From Elysia crispata (lineage: Eukaryota > Mollusca > Gastropoda > Plakobranchidae): a stretch of DNA of 64,000 bases. The stretch is from positions 501,001-565,000 of the forward strand of contig JAWDGP010004058.1 of assembly GCA_033675545.1 (NCBI GenBank), given 5' to 3'. The position numbers and the translations under genes were made by a program. Below the pieces are notes generated by a model, which made no database searches, had not been told where the DNA came from, and was given only the letters and a program-made list of their open reading frames with translations. This document shows positions 1 to 13,200 of the stretch, piece after piece; the stretch's first letter is position 1, and each line of letters starts with the position of its first letter.

Positions 1-968
1 GACAAAAAAGAAATAACAAAACTATTATCAATTCAACATATATATATATATATATATAATTATATATAAAGAATGGTCTAGGTACCCTATGTTTATGTAA
101 AATAACAGAGCAGAAATATAACTGTAACGTTACGGTTGTCGCCCTTACTGTCTGTTCATAGGCGTAACTTACGGTGCGGTGATGATATGATTTATAGACC
201 GTGACATGCTTAATAATAATACATGTAAACTTCAGTAGTTGCGATATATAAAATTGAATCGTAATTATTGTCGAACGATGATGTACATGTAGAGTTGGTA
301 GTGTAAAGCATTTTGTTATTGGAATGTACGCTAATTTGAGTATAGATTATGATTAAAGTTTGATAGCGGTTGTAATGATCTTACTAGATGGGTAATGTTG
401 GATCATCACTTTGTTGAGTGGCTAATCGCTAAACTTATATTTTGTATACATGTATTTGTATGAGGTTGCGTGTTTTACACGGTGGTTTTGTAATTTTCTT
501 TCAGCGGCTGTATGAGAGCTACTGACTGGGTTTTTGTTTTGTTTTCTAAGTTGGGTTTTTGGTTTTTAAGTTTGGGTTTTAGTTTTTTGTAAAGTTGGGT
601 TTCAGTCCTTATTTTTAGTTTGGTTTTAAGTGGGTTCAAGTTTCTCACTGGACAAGTTATTTTTTGTATCTTAAGTTTGTTTTGTCGCCTGCAATAAAAG
701 AAACGATAAAAACTTACATCAGTACAGTTTTTATTTCCTGCACACTTACCTGTCGTGCCCTAAGACTAGCCACATTACTCATTAGTTTGTCCCATCTGGT
801 AGCTTAGTTGGAGTTCGCTAAGTTCACCATTATTACAAAACGAATCCCTGGCGTTGTCGGACAACTCACACTTTCATACACACACAAAACCTTTCACAAT
901 TTATCACACCGAACCTGTAGAGTAGAGAGACAAACTTTATGGAATAGGGAGTAGGCATATAGCCAATA
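1..968. other. AT-rich non-coding left edge
   Basis: Contains a short TA run (about 40-68), a degenerate repeat of AAGTTGGGTTTT-like words (about 525-650) and a plus-strand AATAAA at 692-697 that could end a transcript entering from the left. No coding frame supported. Confidence 0.4.
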
Positions 969-1113
969 TTGGACAATTTTGCAGGATTGTTAATAGTGCC
1001 TATAGTGTATCGTGTCGCTACTACTAGTACCACCACACACACCCTCCCTCACGAGTCGCGAGTATATTTCCCTTGTAAGGCAACATGTTTGGCATTCTTC
1101 TCTTTTTTTAAGG

Positions 1114-1221
<108 letters not shown>

Positions 1222-1393
1222 AGCTCATGTGACTTTACTCTCAAAGGCAACTTATAAAAGAAATATTTTTTGTCAACCATCTCTATTAATTGGGTTGTTA
1301 CCCCCCACAGCTGACAGAACTCCACGCGCAAGAGTGAGCTTGATAAACCGACGGCAAGGGTGATGACATGACGATTGCAAGTCATGCACGCTG

Positions 1394-1742
1394 GTGATCT
1401 AATATGATGCTAGTATGATAGGACAAGTCTGGTTTCTCAATACTGACTCTCAGTTAGTCAGTGGGAACACAATATGTGATCTGATATGATGCTAGCATGT
1501 CAGGACAAGCCTGGTTTCTCAATACTGACTCTCAGTTAGTCAGTGGGAACACAATATGTGATTTGATATGATGCTAGCATGTCAGGACAAGCCTGGTTTC
1601 TCAATACTGACTCTCAGTTAGTCAGTGGGAACACAATATGTGATCTGATATGATGCTAGCATGTCAGGACAAGCCTGGTTTCTCAATACTGACTCTCAGT
1701 TAGTCAGTTTATGTGCCGCAGTGGGAACACAATATGTGATCT
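1394..1742. repeat. 82-bp tandem repeat, four copies
   Basis: Copies start at 1394, 1476, 1558 and 1640, each containing GATATGATGCTAGCATGTCA or a close variant and CTGACTCTCAGTTAGTCAGT. The last copy has a small insertion before GTGGGAACACAATATG. Copies 2-4 are nearly identical; the first is most diverged. Confidence 0.95.
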
Positions 1743-1805
1743 GTGTTTTGCTAAAGGTTGAAGAGCATTGCTTCTAAATATACGACTCAATGAATTCTGT
1801 TATTT

Positions 1806-1868
1806 ATGTGTGTGTGTGTGTGTAGAGAGAGAGATAGAGAGAGGGATAGAGAGAGACAGGGAGTGAGA

Positions 1869-1914
<46 letters not shown>
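1806..1914. repeat. (TG)n-(GA)n microsatellite
   Basis: A TG run passes into an imperfect GA tract with occasional GATA and GGGA units. Confidence 0.95.
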
Positions 1915-1917
<3 letters not shown>

Positions 1918-3191
1918 GAAGAGAAAAACTCCCAGGGCCCATCTATTTGATTCGAGTCAATATTGTATTGAAGTTTACAGTATGATAATTTGTAAAAACA
2001 TCACCCTAAAATATTTTTCAATAATCAATAAAGTCACAATTTACCAAATGGTGCATGTTGAAAACCTTTTGAAAAGTCACACTCTCATGTGACTGTAATT
2101 TGAAAGATTGTTGTGGGTAATGTATCTTTGTAGACAAACCTGTGAAAAAAGACCTATTTCCTGTGACTTTATTTAAATACAAATTCACTTGGTCTCAGAC
2201 AGGTTCCACTACTTGTTATGATTCATTATTCTGCTTTATAGATCCAACTACAATATAATTTGGATTATGATGTTCTTACAAGTTAATGTTTAAAATATTG
2301 CCTGTAAGATTACTTATAGATTTGTAACAAAAATAAAATTTATTTTCATCAGACCAAAACCTTAATAATCAAGAGAAATTTTTAGAATAAAATACATGAA
2401 AAATTCACACACTGCCACATTAGTTATTATTAAAGTCAAATCCGTCTTTTTAAAGGGATTAACTAAAAGAAAAATTTCAGGATCAATCGTATGCTCTGTC
2501 TTTTTTACTTTGAAAAATTGATAATGTTCACATCGTTAATATCATATTAAGATGAAGAATAATTAAGACAAACATTCACATTAAATTTACAACGACTGTA
2601 GGCCTACCACATTTTTTTCAAAATAAGTGAAAACTATGCCGAGGCTCTGACCACAATTTGACCAAACTAAAAAAAAAAAATAAACAAAATAAGCCCCTCA
2701 TTCTTCTACTTTTTAATCCCTTTTTTTCTCTGTTATTTCCTGGCTTGGAAAGTAAAAATTAGCATATCACTTTGGAGCAGAGTTTAAATTTCCTATCTTG
2801 GGTAAACATAGAGTTAACATTTATAGACGAGCAGTTTCTACAGCAGAGGATTGTTGCAGAGAAGATGACACACAAAGTTCTTGTCAATTTATCTTTCATC
2901 CTCCAAAAAATGAGAACAAATGCATAATCTACCAGCAAATGTGCATAAAAGTGGTCACCTATTCTTTTGAATCCTATAGACTTAAAGCAACAACATTAAA
3001 CCATAAAAAAAAATGTTAAAAATAAAAACAATCAAGACTGCGAGTGCAGCCAAATGTGGCTAACTAAACTGAGCTGAAATTTCAGTGTTTAACATTAAGT
3101 CTAACAGCTTGTAACAAGAACAGATCAGTTCCATTCACTGAGAAAAGAGAATGGATTAAAAAAAAAAAAATAATAAAAAAGTATCACTCAC
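1915..3191. other. AT-rich non-coding, probably intron of the minus-strand gene
   Basis: No supported exon on either strand. Short frames such as 2798-3019 show no family resemblance. Confidence 0.4.
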
Positions 3192-3300
3192 TCATAATCC
3201 CGTCTGTCATGAACATATCATTGTTGTCTATGCTGACGTCTATTCCAAGACAGTCAGAGTCAAAATGGTCCATGAAGGAAATTCCGGGCTCAGAGGCCAT
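3192..3300 (-). CDS. First coding exon of an unrecognised gene (partial)
   Basis: On the minus strand an acceptor (TTTTAACTTCCCACCAG) ends at 3359. A 58-nt UTR stretch follows, then ATG at 3300 and 36 open codons, then a strong donor A|GTGAGT at 3191 in phase 1. The peptide begins MASEPGISFMDHFDSDCLGI and continues with D/N/M-rich sequence. It is acidic, with no signal peptide, and resembles an activation-type or otherwise disordered N-terminus. The remaining exons must lie to the left, mostly outside the window. One weak candidate is 802-750 on the minus strand (53 nt, phase-compatible, donor CAG|GTAAGT), but its acceptor has no pyrimidine tract. I do not recognise the family. The gene is divergent to NELFE, about 3.9 kb away. 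Confidence 0.6.
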
Positions 3301-3359
3301 AGTGGTTTAATTCTTGATTGATGTCTAAGTCTGATTTTAACTCCAGTCTCTTCAATTTC

Positions 3360-6300
3360 TGGTGGGAAGTTAAAAACAAGAAACAATATTTTTCTTTTTA
3401 ATCAGTATTGGAATTAATTAAAGAATTATTTATTGCGCCCTATGTCCTTGTAGAATAACCATAGTGAACAGAATGTTTTGATATAAATTTTTTTTACGAA
3501 CGAATTTATCTACCTGGCACTGAATTTAAATTTCATGCAAGAAAGATATCATAACCACACCAGTATTGTACTTTTGTAGTAGGTATTCAAAATGATTTTT
3601 TTTTCCTTCATAATGTTGAACAAGTTTAACAATGAATAAATAGAGCTTGAAAAGACAAGAAAAATAATTTCTAGTGTGTTTACTAGTTATGGCAAAATAA
3701 AGAAAATTAAAAAAAAAAAAACTAAACATGTAGAATCACTGAATTCATATATTAAAGTGAACATATACTTTTTTTTTAAATAAAAAAGTGTTTTTAAAGT
3801 TTTGAAGTTTACAAAGATAATTTGAGGAACACCAGCTATATATTCGATTTCAAAGCAAAGTTAAACAAAATGTCAGCAGTGTGGTGTTTTAAAATACACA
3901 TCATAAATTTGCTGTTGATATGGTCTATGCAGGAAGCAACCATCAACTCAAAAAGTTTATACAATTGTTAACAATCTGTACTGCAAAAGCACCCTCAAGA
4001 CCAAATGCAGAAAGTCAAAAGAAGTAGAATCTACAAAACTGAACAATTATAAACTGTGACATTGGAACTGACAAGAAGAAAAGGCCCCAGCTAAACAGTA
4101 TAAACTGTAGATTTAGATGCAAGATAGCATTAGCAACATTTCAGTTTTTCAGTTAAATGGTTTACTCATGAATATGCACGGAGTTCTAGGTTTATATTGG
4201 ATTGATAATTGTTTTAAAGTGAAATCAAATGTAGGCCTAAAGATGTAAAAACCAATCTAATGCACATCAAGATATGATCTTGTTTGTTAGAATCTTAGAT
4301 CATCTTTTATTTATCAAAAAGTACAGACCCACCTTAGAATTTATTTCTAATATAATAAGATGTAATGAGAACCAATTTGAAACTCATTTTGATGAAAATT
4401 GACAAGTTAAATGGTAGAAGCTTACACCATTGAAATTTTCAACTCTTTATCCCTTTTGCATTCTCAATTGAACATTTTAACTATTATAAGGAAAGTAATC
4501 TGGCTAAGATCCATTCAATTTGTAAGAATTAAAAGGAAGGTTTAATCCTAAAAATTTATGACTTCCATTAGAGCTGAATGTTAGTTAAATGAAGGATCTA
4601 AATCAAGGCCTAGTCTAGCTCTAGATAGCTCTATAAATTCAACTTAATCTATGCATTAAATTTCATCAAATCAATGAAGATATATTTAAGGAAAGGACTT
4701 CCGAATGGGTATGGTACCTACATTATAATAATGAGGGCTTCGCTTGATTGGGCCATACATAGAACTGATTAATGCCTCAAGTAAATGTAAATCATTTTCT
4801 AGCAATGATTTACAAATAAAAAACAAACTAAATGGCGTCATATTTGTGCTAGATATCTCATGCCAGGCTTCATATAACATAGCCTACTAAACCAACGTAC
4901 CAATCGGAAGTCCTACCTATTCTAAATTTAGATATTGATCAAGATAGAATCTAGATCTAGATCTAAAAAATATGTCAGGCTAAATTTACTTATAAAAATA
5001 TAAAAATAAAATGTTACATCTAGATCTAGAAAATTTAATGAAGACCCTGGAAGTAGAATATCAAGATTAACTTGACTCTAGATCTAGAGATCATCATCGC
5101 GATAAAGATCTAGATATGTTACCATAGAGTTAACATGTGGCTTCAGTTTTGCATGGAGTCCCTGGATTTTGACATAGATCTAGAATTGGACTCTAAAGAG
5201 ATCAAGCTTTGTACTTTGCGTCTCACTCATGTGTCAAGAATCAAACCGGGTGTTGACTGTTATAAGAAAACGGAAGTTATAATCAAAAGCTTCAATTTTA
5301 TTTGTTCCTTTCAGTAGGTCTCCTCTTCATACTTTTTGATTAGCGTCATTGAATCCAAAACTAAAATCACACCGCTGTGGTTCTCGAAACGCGAAAAACA
5401 AATTCATAAGACACAAGAAGATCTGTATACTAATAATTTATTCGAAAGCTAGTCGATGGTTAAATATTTACAGGTCTGATCGAAATTTAAAACTAGATCT
5501 AAGATAGATCTACAAATTCGAGACATAATCTCAGTCTATACAAAACCTAGGGTAAGGCTCGAAAAAGTGTCTTAAGATTTTTTTTTAATTACGCTTTAAG
5601 TTTGACCGAGGGAATACAGAGAAATTTTAATTATTAGTACACTCCAAAATAGCCTTGATCTAGATCTAGACTACATTAACTCACTTAACCCCGGGCTATT
5701 TTTAGGTTTACAAGCGTTTCAAGGCAGTTTAAAGAAAAAATGAGCATGACATTCCGATTTAGTTGATTTACATAAAATTTGGCCATGCAAATTAAAAAAA
5801 AAACATTTAAAATGAAACAAATTAAATATTAATTATTACATGCTTGTGTTAATGATTTTATTTAATGACAATTTTTATATAACTGCCACAAAAGAAATTA
5901 ATCCATTACCGTAATGATTACGTAATTTGCCTGCATGTAAAAGTTTACTAGATCTAGATCTAGCGTGGCTGTGCATCTCAGAAGTCACCTTATGAAAAAA
6001 AAAATTCGTAAAAATAAAAGTATCGGCTCTTTTCCACTCCAGTCTTCACAAATTTGAAACTTAGATGCTGTGCTTGTGTAGAAATATTCACTTAAGCAAT
6101 AGACACAATAGATGGCGAGAAAAAAATTATTGAAGGCCATCGTGTGTGCTGCACGGGATTGGATCAGCGAGAAAACCCGCTGATCCCGTATAATGCACGG
6201 GAAAATCACTTAGTTAGTCACAATACTCGTAAATTATTGTTTTTCAATCAATGTATCAAACCAAGATTTATAGGTATGTCTATTTTTAGACCTAAAGGTC

Positions 6301-6844
6301 TAGTTTTTTAATCTAGATCAGGATAAATCAATAGAGGAGGTCCCAGGTAGATCGGAACCCAGGGCACATCAATGCAAAGAATATGAAATCATGAAAGCAT
6401 ACAATACAATGCCTATCCAATGTTTCAAAAATAAAATTTAGAAATCTAGATCAAAAAGGTTTTTTTTCCTCTATGATTTTAAAGTGTGGGACCACTTGTA
6501 TTTAACCGCAAATCAGTACTGATACACTTTGAAAAAAAATTACTTTTTCCAAACTACTGGCATCACTTTTGTAAATTTATCCTCAGAAGTTAAATCGTTA
6601 AGCTGTTCAAAACCTTTCATAGGGCCTAGCACCTGTAGCACTTGGCTGAGACACTCGTTTATTATTTTTGTTTTTGAGTCTTATGCTAAAAGTTAAATCT
6701 AAAAAATGGCATCAGATGATTACATGTTCTAAGATACATGCATGCAGAGGTAAAGTCTGGGTTCTTCACTGTCTTGAATCACAACACTTTTAATTTCTAA
6801 ATCAATTTTAAATTTGTTTTAAAAACTTCCACTTGAAGGAGCCT
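3360..6844. other. AT-rich interval between divergent genes
   Basis: No coding frame supported. It should hold the promoters of the minus-strand gene and of NELFE. Notable are repeated TAGATCTAGATC-type words (about 4,945; 5,015; 5,075; 5,660; 5,950) and a perfect inverted repeat at 6161-6186. AGATGGCG (about 6110) is a YY1-like word. No TATA box was convincingly placed. Confidence 0.45.
6161..6186. promoter_or_regulatory. Perfect 9-bp inverted repeat (possible hairpin or binding site)
   Basis: GGATCAGCG at 6161-6169 and CGCTGATCC at 6178-6186 with an 8-base spacer. It is flanked by two direct GCACGGG words. Function unknown. Confidence 0.5.
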
Positions 6845-6922
6845 GTAAGTAATTAATGTTTTATTTTCTATTCATTATTTTGACTCAATGTCATATATGT
6901 TTCTTTTCTTTTCTTTCGTCAG
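6845..6922 (+). other. Possible short 5'-UTR intron of NELFE
   Basis: A consensus donor (CCT|GTAAGT) at 6845 and an acceptor with a strong pyrimidine tract (TTTCTTTCGTCAG) ending at 6922 would frame a 78-bp intron 240 bp upstream of the start codon. Transcription start is unknown. The acceptor could also pair with a more distant donor. Confidence 0.4.
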
Positions 6923-7160
6923 ATTTAATCAAGTACCAACAAATAGGTTTACTGCAAATAATCAGGTGCATCTGTTTAATTTCAAAAAAGTTACATGAAT
7001 GTTTGTGGCATCTTTACTGAAACTTGTCTTGAAAAGTTGAATACTGACATGAACTTTGGTTAGACACTTGCTTACATGTGAGAACAGTGCTATAAGTCAA
7101 AAGACTACACAGGGATCTGGAAAGCCTTTACTTTGTTATCACTCATCGCACCCATTGACC

Positions 7161-7241
7161 ATGGCGCTACTTCACTTTCCGTCCACTTTGTCTGAAGAGG
7201 AGGAGACTTTAAAGCAGACATTTGCAAAGTTGAAAAGAAAG
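7161..7241 (+). CDS. NELFE: NELFE coding exon 1
   Basis: Encodes the acidic LSEEEE start and the basic KLKRK stretch, 27 codons, followed by donor GTGAGG. The open frame continues upstream to an ATG at 7056, so a 35-residue longer N-terminus is possible but has no counterpart in the human protein. Confidence 0.9.
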
Positions 7242-10200
7242 GTGAGGACAGATAGCTACCGTAGTACTTATGACAATTGACATGGCCACGGTGGTTAATT
7301 ATTTTAAAATAAAATTTAACGCTTTGTTTGTTCATAATTGATATTATAAGACGAAGTGTAATTCAACTGTACAAAAGTCTATTGGTTGTTGAAAATTATT
7401 ATTTTGGAGTTTAGTAGATGAAATGAATGTCAACTTTATATTAAAATCTCAAAACAAAAATAGGTCATCAAAGACTACGTCTATTATTTTTTCCAACTAT
7501 GAGTTGATGAAAAAGTTTTGAACACTACTTTTATTTATGTATTTGCGTCTAGACTGTATGGCCTACAGGTACCAATTGTCTGATTAGATTAGCCTGCTGT
7601 AAAATTCCCTTGTGTCTCTGGAATGCCTCATTGCAATAATATTTCATTCCCCACCCTCACCCCTGCCCCCCCCCCCCCCTCAAATCACTAACCTTCTTGT
7701 AGGTTATCATAACTTTCAATTTGCATGAAAGGAGTGAAGCATTCTGGTTTTAAAGCATTCTATAGCTTCTTTCAAGTGGTTTTACAAAAACAAAAATCAT
7801 TCCCTAACCCTTCAAAATTTTCAGAAGTAAACATTTTACTTTAATTTGGAGGGAAAAAAAGTATTAAATGGCTTATAAGGAATTCTTTGGAAAATAAAAA
7901 AAACTCACATCTAAATGAAAGAACTTCATAGATTTTGCCTAGCCTGAATTTACTGGATGACGCTATTATGTATAGTATCCAACTTGTTTGTCCAAAACTT
8001 CCATGTTCCTGGATGAGTATTTTCTTTTCAAAGTAATGACGAACACAAAATCAAACGGGAACAAATTAACAATATTTTGCTCTTCTTTTAAAAGGGCCTA
8101 TCTCTCATTCAAAGACCATATGATATTCTAAATTATGTCCAAAGAAGTAACTGAAAATATTTAGGGATGTAGTTCCGAAAGCTTCCCCCAAAATGCACTA
8201 CTGAGGATAAAGATGTTGATTTTATTTTACAATATTGTGATAAGAGTTTGTTGCTCAATCCTGTCATTACTTTAGATTCAGCTAAGGAGAAATATATTTT
8301 TTTTAGTTTCTTGTTTTTTGTTTTTTATTTGTTGTTTTTTTTTTTTTTTTTTTTTTTTTTTGGGGGGGGGGGGGGGGGGGAATTTTTGTGTGAATTTTGT
8401 CAATGTAAAATTTTTGCAAATAAATTACACTATAAACGCAATATTTTTTATTTTGTCCGCTAACAGAAGAAGCAGCTTGTATCTCTGAAGGCTGCTGCAC
8501 AGAACCAGGAAAAGGAAACCAACCATCACAATAAATCAGTGAATAAGCCTGGTAAATCATGAATAGCTTCTGACTTAAGCTCCTTTGCTAATTCATGTGA
8601 TAAGTGATTGACATATTTTTCCACCCTGGCCAGGATTTTCTATGAAAAAAAAAAAACTACAACAGCTCTAAAGTTCTCATTTTTATCAAAGCTAAGGGTT
8701 AGATTTGCTCCAAGATTATCATTGTCTTGAAATTTGGAAGTGTAGAAGGGTAATAGTTTATAAGTAATAGTGCATTAAAAATGACACTGAGGTTTTTTTT
8801 TTCACTTATCTGGTGTGTCTTTATTGTAGCAAGGGAATTGAAACAAAGTTTGCTTGCTAAGCTTGCTAAGCTAGTAGCTTTTGAGAAATTAAAGATGAAA
8901 AAAAAACAAAAAACAAAAAAGGAATTAACAAGTAAAAGGAAAATGATAAGCTAATTTCAGTTGTTTTTTTGTTTATGTTTTGTTTTTAACTTTAGTTTCA
9001 AGCCTGCCTGGTTTATATACACACAAATTCAAAGCAGCTTTTACATTATTATCATCAGATTGGAGATATTCGAAATGAAATACTCCAAAAAAAAATTTTT
9101 TTTTTACCATTTAGGGAAGCTTAGGTGCAGTTTTATTTTCTTACTTTTTTGTTTTTCCTTTTGTTTTTGTTTTTAATTGTCATACATGTTTGTCTAAATG
9201 TCTCTCACAACCTGAGGAGGATAAGATGATTTTTCTTTCTCATTATTGTCAATCCAATCATTCCAAACGTCTTTTACTAGCTCATTTGTGAAACCTTGGA
9301 GATGGGAAATCGCTTGAGTGTAAACCTGATGGCCAAATATGTTTGGTTTTTTTTTTGTTGTTGTTGTTGTTTTATATATATATATATATATACTGAGAAA
9401 CATAGTCTTTTCTGAGTTGGAATTATCTGGTTCATTTAGATGTTTGTATTGGCTTATTTCCTTTTATTGTTAAAGTTGAATAATTTGTGTAATATACATG
9501 TGTATGTGTATATATACATAAACACATATCTATGTAATGATTATTTTTCTATTACTTGCATTAACAGCGGTGGCCCCATCTATGGATGCTGCTGACAAAG
9601 CCACAGAGCAAGCGAAAAAACTAGTCCAATCGGGAGTGAGTTTTTTTTTTTTTTTTATCATTGTTTTTTTTTTCTTTTTTTGTTGTGTGTAAGTTTTAAT
9701 TCACAATGTCAGAACAATGTGAAGGGCATTTTCAGAAGAAAAGAAAAGAGAGGATGGAAAGCAAAACATAATAAAGTGCTTAAGTGACAAAAATGGAAAA
9801 GTTATCTTTATTTCAGAAAGAGAATATCAACAAAAAATAATACTCATCTACTTTTGTACTTGTCAAGAATTTTTGCTTTTGATGACTGGATAATCAATTG
9901 TTTTCCTTCAATTTACCGTGAATACCAGACAATAAAATTGATGTGTTCACAAAATGTTACCCTGAAAAAAATCAGTGAAGGATTTGGCTGATGGTAAATT
10001 TTTAGCTGACAGTACTGTAGTTTTGCCCCAAATAGATGTTTTTTTAATATATAAATTTAAATGCACTTTTTCCACTTAGGCCATTAAAGTCACAGAGCTG
10101 AAAGAGAGGTCTGGCTTTAAAAGATCTAAGACACTTGAAAAGAAAAAGGTACCACTCGTGTTTTCTTTCTTTTTTTCTTAAACACTTTATAAATTTCTGA

Positions 10201-13200
10201 AAGAGAAGAATGATCAAGAAATGCTTTTATTACTTCATTGATTAAATTACATGGAATGTGACAATGCTATTTAATTTTCTAGCTGTTTTTCCATGAAAAT
10301 TTTCAAAGAGTAAGAAAAAAATCGACATTGAACACACTGGAAGCATGGATTAAAAGAAACATATTTGGAACTAGTTTACTAGTTTATGAGATTTTATTTA
10401 TTCTATTTTTCTTTTCTTTTTTTTTTGTTTTCTTATATTAAAAATATCTGTAAGAGAAGAACCATCAAGAAATGCTGGTATTAATTTCATTAATTAAATT
10501 ACATCGAACATGTCATTCCTATTGCTTAGCTTTGTGTTTCCTTACAGATTTTCAAAGAGTAAGACAAACTCCAGATTGATCTTTCTGGAAGTGTGGATAA
10601 AAAAAAAAACATATTTGAAGCTAGCTAGCTCACTAATTGATTAAGCTGTAAATCATTAATTTTTTTTTTTTTTTTGCTCCCTGCCTTCTTTTATCTTCTA
10701 GTCGTATATATTCTCTGTTCTCAAATAATAGGAAACAGAGAAGCCAGCAGGGTCGGTAGGCTTCCAGCCTTTTGTGTCGTTCACTGGAGAGGAGGAGGAT
10801 GACAGGATACCCGTGAGTCCCACACATATATTTACAGGTTTTATCTTAAGAATTGGTATGAAAGTTTTAGATTTTTAAAATTGTGCTGGTTCAGATTCAC
10901 ATCCGCTGCAGCTTAAATTGGAAGAAATTTGTCTTCATTGAAAAGTTTTTTACATGATGTGCAGGTGTAAATTACCTTTTGTAATAGATGAAACATTTTG
11001 TACACTTTTTAGCATTTTTCCAGCAACATACACTGTATTGTTATGCTCATTTGATAAACGCCTAAATCAGGTGTGGCAATTTTTTGGGTTCCTTCATTTT
11101 GCTTGAGCACTAATAGGTTTTGGTTACTAACGAAAGAATTAATTAAAATAATATAACTAATGATATGTTTGTTTTATAGTGGGGGGAGGGAATTTTTTTT
11201 TGCAAAACTCAAAACAGGTAAAAATGAGGGGGGCATTTATCAATTGAGGGTACGATAAAGTGAGTAAGACACTTTGGAGTGATATTCTGCTTTTTTTTTT
11301 AAGGTGGCAGCTTGGTGTGCAGTATTGCAATGTTTTCCCCTCACTTTTTGCTTATGTATATAATATATATATTTAAACATTTTCAATTTGATTTGAAATG
11401 ATTTTATTGTCTTTTTTATCACTAGGAACGTTTTAAAACTTCTTTACATTACTCACTTATGCTGCCCTGGTAAAGCTTTTACTCTTACAATAAGAAAACT
11501 TCCTTAACACTGAGCTTAAAGTAGTATTACTACTACTAGTAAGTTAAATTTATACACTAAAACACATTCTAAGAGGTTTCATTTGGGTTATATAAGCAAG
11601 AAGGATTTTAATTTACTGTGATTCATTTTGAATTTTTCTATCTTTTTAGCCTTCTAAGAGAATGAAAGGACTGGGTGAGAGTTTTGTATCGGCAGGCTAT
11701 GGAAACAGTAAGTAGTTGAAAAAACAATCTCCAAGGCTCTCTGAAATACATGATAATTTTTATTAACATAATGTTTTCATTCAATTTTTTTAGTTAGCTT
11801 GCAAAATACTCTTTCCTGGATAAAAAAAAAAGAACTCAAAATAAATTTGTTACTTTATTTTTTGGTAATTTTGACAATCTTAAGTCTGCAATACTAAAAA
11901 TTAATGCATTTTTTTTGTGTAAACATTTGAGAGTTTAGTTTTGTAGGCAGATAAATGACCATGATTAGAGCATAAATTTTCTAGAATACTCTAGAATACC
12001 CAGAGAAAAGGCATGAGAAAAAACCCTCTCTAGTAATGAATTTTCATTGATTCCATCTTTTTTTCTGAGTGATGTAAGAAATTCTTAAGTTTCTGCAGAA
12101 TGATTCTGTGTTCAAAGCCTTTTCTGTGTACACAAATTATTGTATACAGTGGATAGATAACTAAAACTTTCGGTAAATTTTCTCTGTGTGATCAAAACTA
12201 GAACCATTTTTATGGTGTTAATATTTTATTGATAGGAAGTTACGACAGACCAGAAAGGGAGCCGCCTAAGAAAGGGAACACTATCTTTGTTCACGGTTAT
12301 GGCATCACAGAGGATATGATGCGGAAATCCTTTTCAAACTTTGGCAAGATTATTAACATCAAGATGGAAAAAGAGAGAAAGTGGGTCTTACATTACCTCT
12401 CTTCGTTACACTTTTTTTTGGGAGGGGGCGGGGGGACAAATTATTTTTGTTTCTCTTCTTTTATCAATAATTTTTTTCTCTTGTTTTATGTAGACAACTT
12501 TTGAACAACATTACTCATAAGTCTTTTGTTGTAGATATAAATCTTGAATTTAGACAACTTTTCTTTTACATTTTATTCCTAAATTGTCTGAATATTATGG
12601 TTGTACTGACCTAAGTCAATATGTGTATATATATGTAAAACATGTATTTGCAGCTCTGCTTGTATGTAATCTCTGTATTATTTCTAAAGCGTTGGGATGG
12701 AATTTTTATATTACATACTGTAAAGTAGTTTTTTTTTTTTATATTCGATGGGAAATTGGAACTTAAATTTTTTTTTGTTTTTCAACTCCCTCTATAGCAA
12801 TGCATTTGTCACGTTTGAAAAGATGGAGGCAGCAGATCAAGCTATTTCAGAGGTAAGGAAAGTTTTTTCACAATAGTAAGTGATTACTCAGATTAATTGC
12901 GTTTTTCTTTCGCTCATCTTATCTGTGTTTGACATATGGTTATTTTTTTTAGATTTTTTATATTCCACGTTTTGGTAGGGCACTTGACCACCAATTCAGA
13001 TGTCCCAAGTTCAAATCATGGTGCAGGCAAAAAAATTTTTCAGCTCCTCTTTGTCCACCCAACACTAAATGGGTAGCTAGGTCTCTCTAGACTCGGCCAA
13101 AGTAAAGGGCGACAAGGAAAGCAATGGCAAGCTACCTCGCAATGCCGTATACCAAGAAAAATCAGGACTCTACTCTTGGTTCCCTTAAGCATGAGTCGAG

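Noticed and set aside
750-802. Minus-strand candidate next exon for the 3.2-kb gene (frame TRWDKLMSNVASLRARQ)
   Set aside because: Donor and phase fit, but the acceptor has no pyrimidine tract and the peptide matches nothing I know; kept only as a remark.
7056-7160. In-frame upstream ATG as the NELFE start
   Set aside because: Adds 35 residues with no counterpart; the ATG at 7161 gives the usual short lead before LSEEEE.
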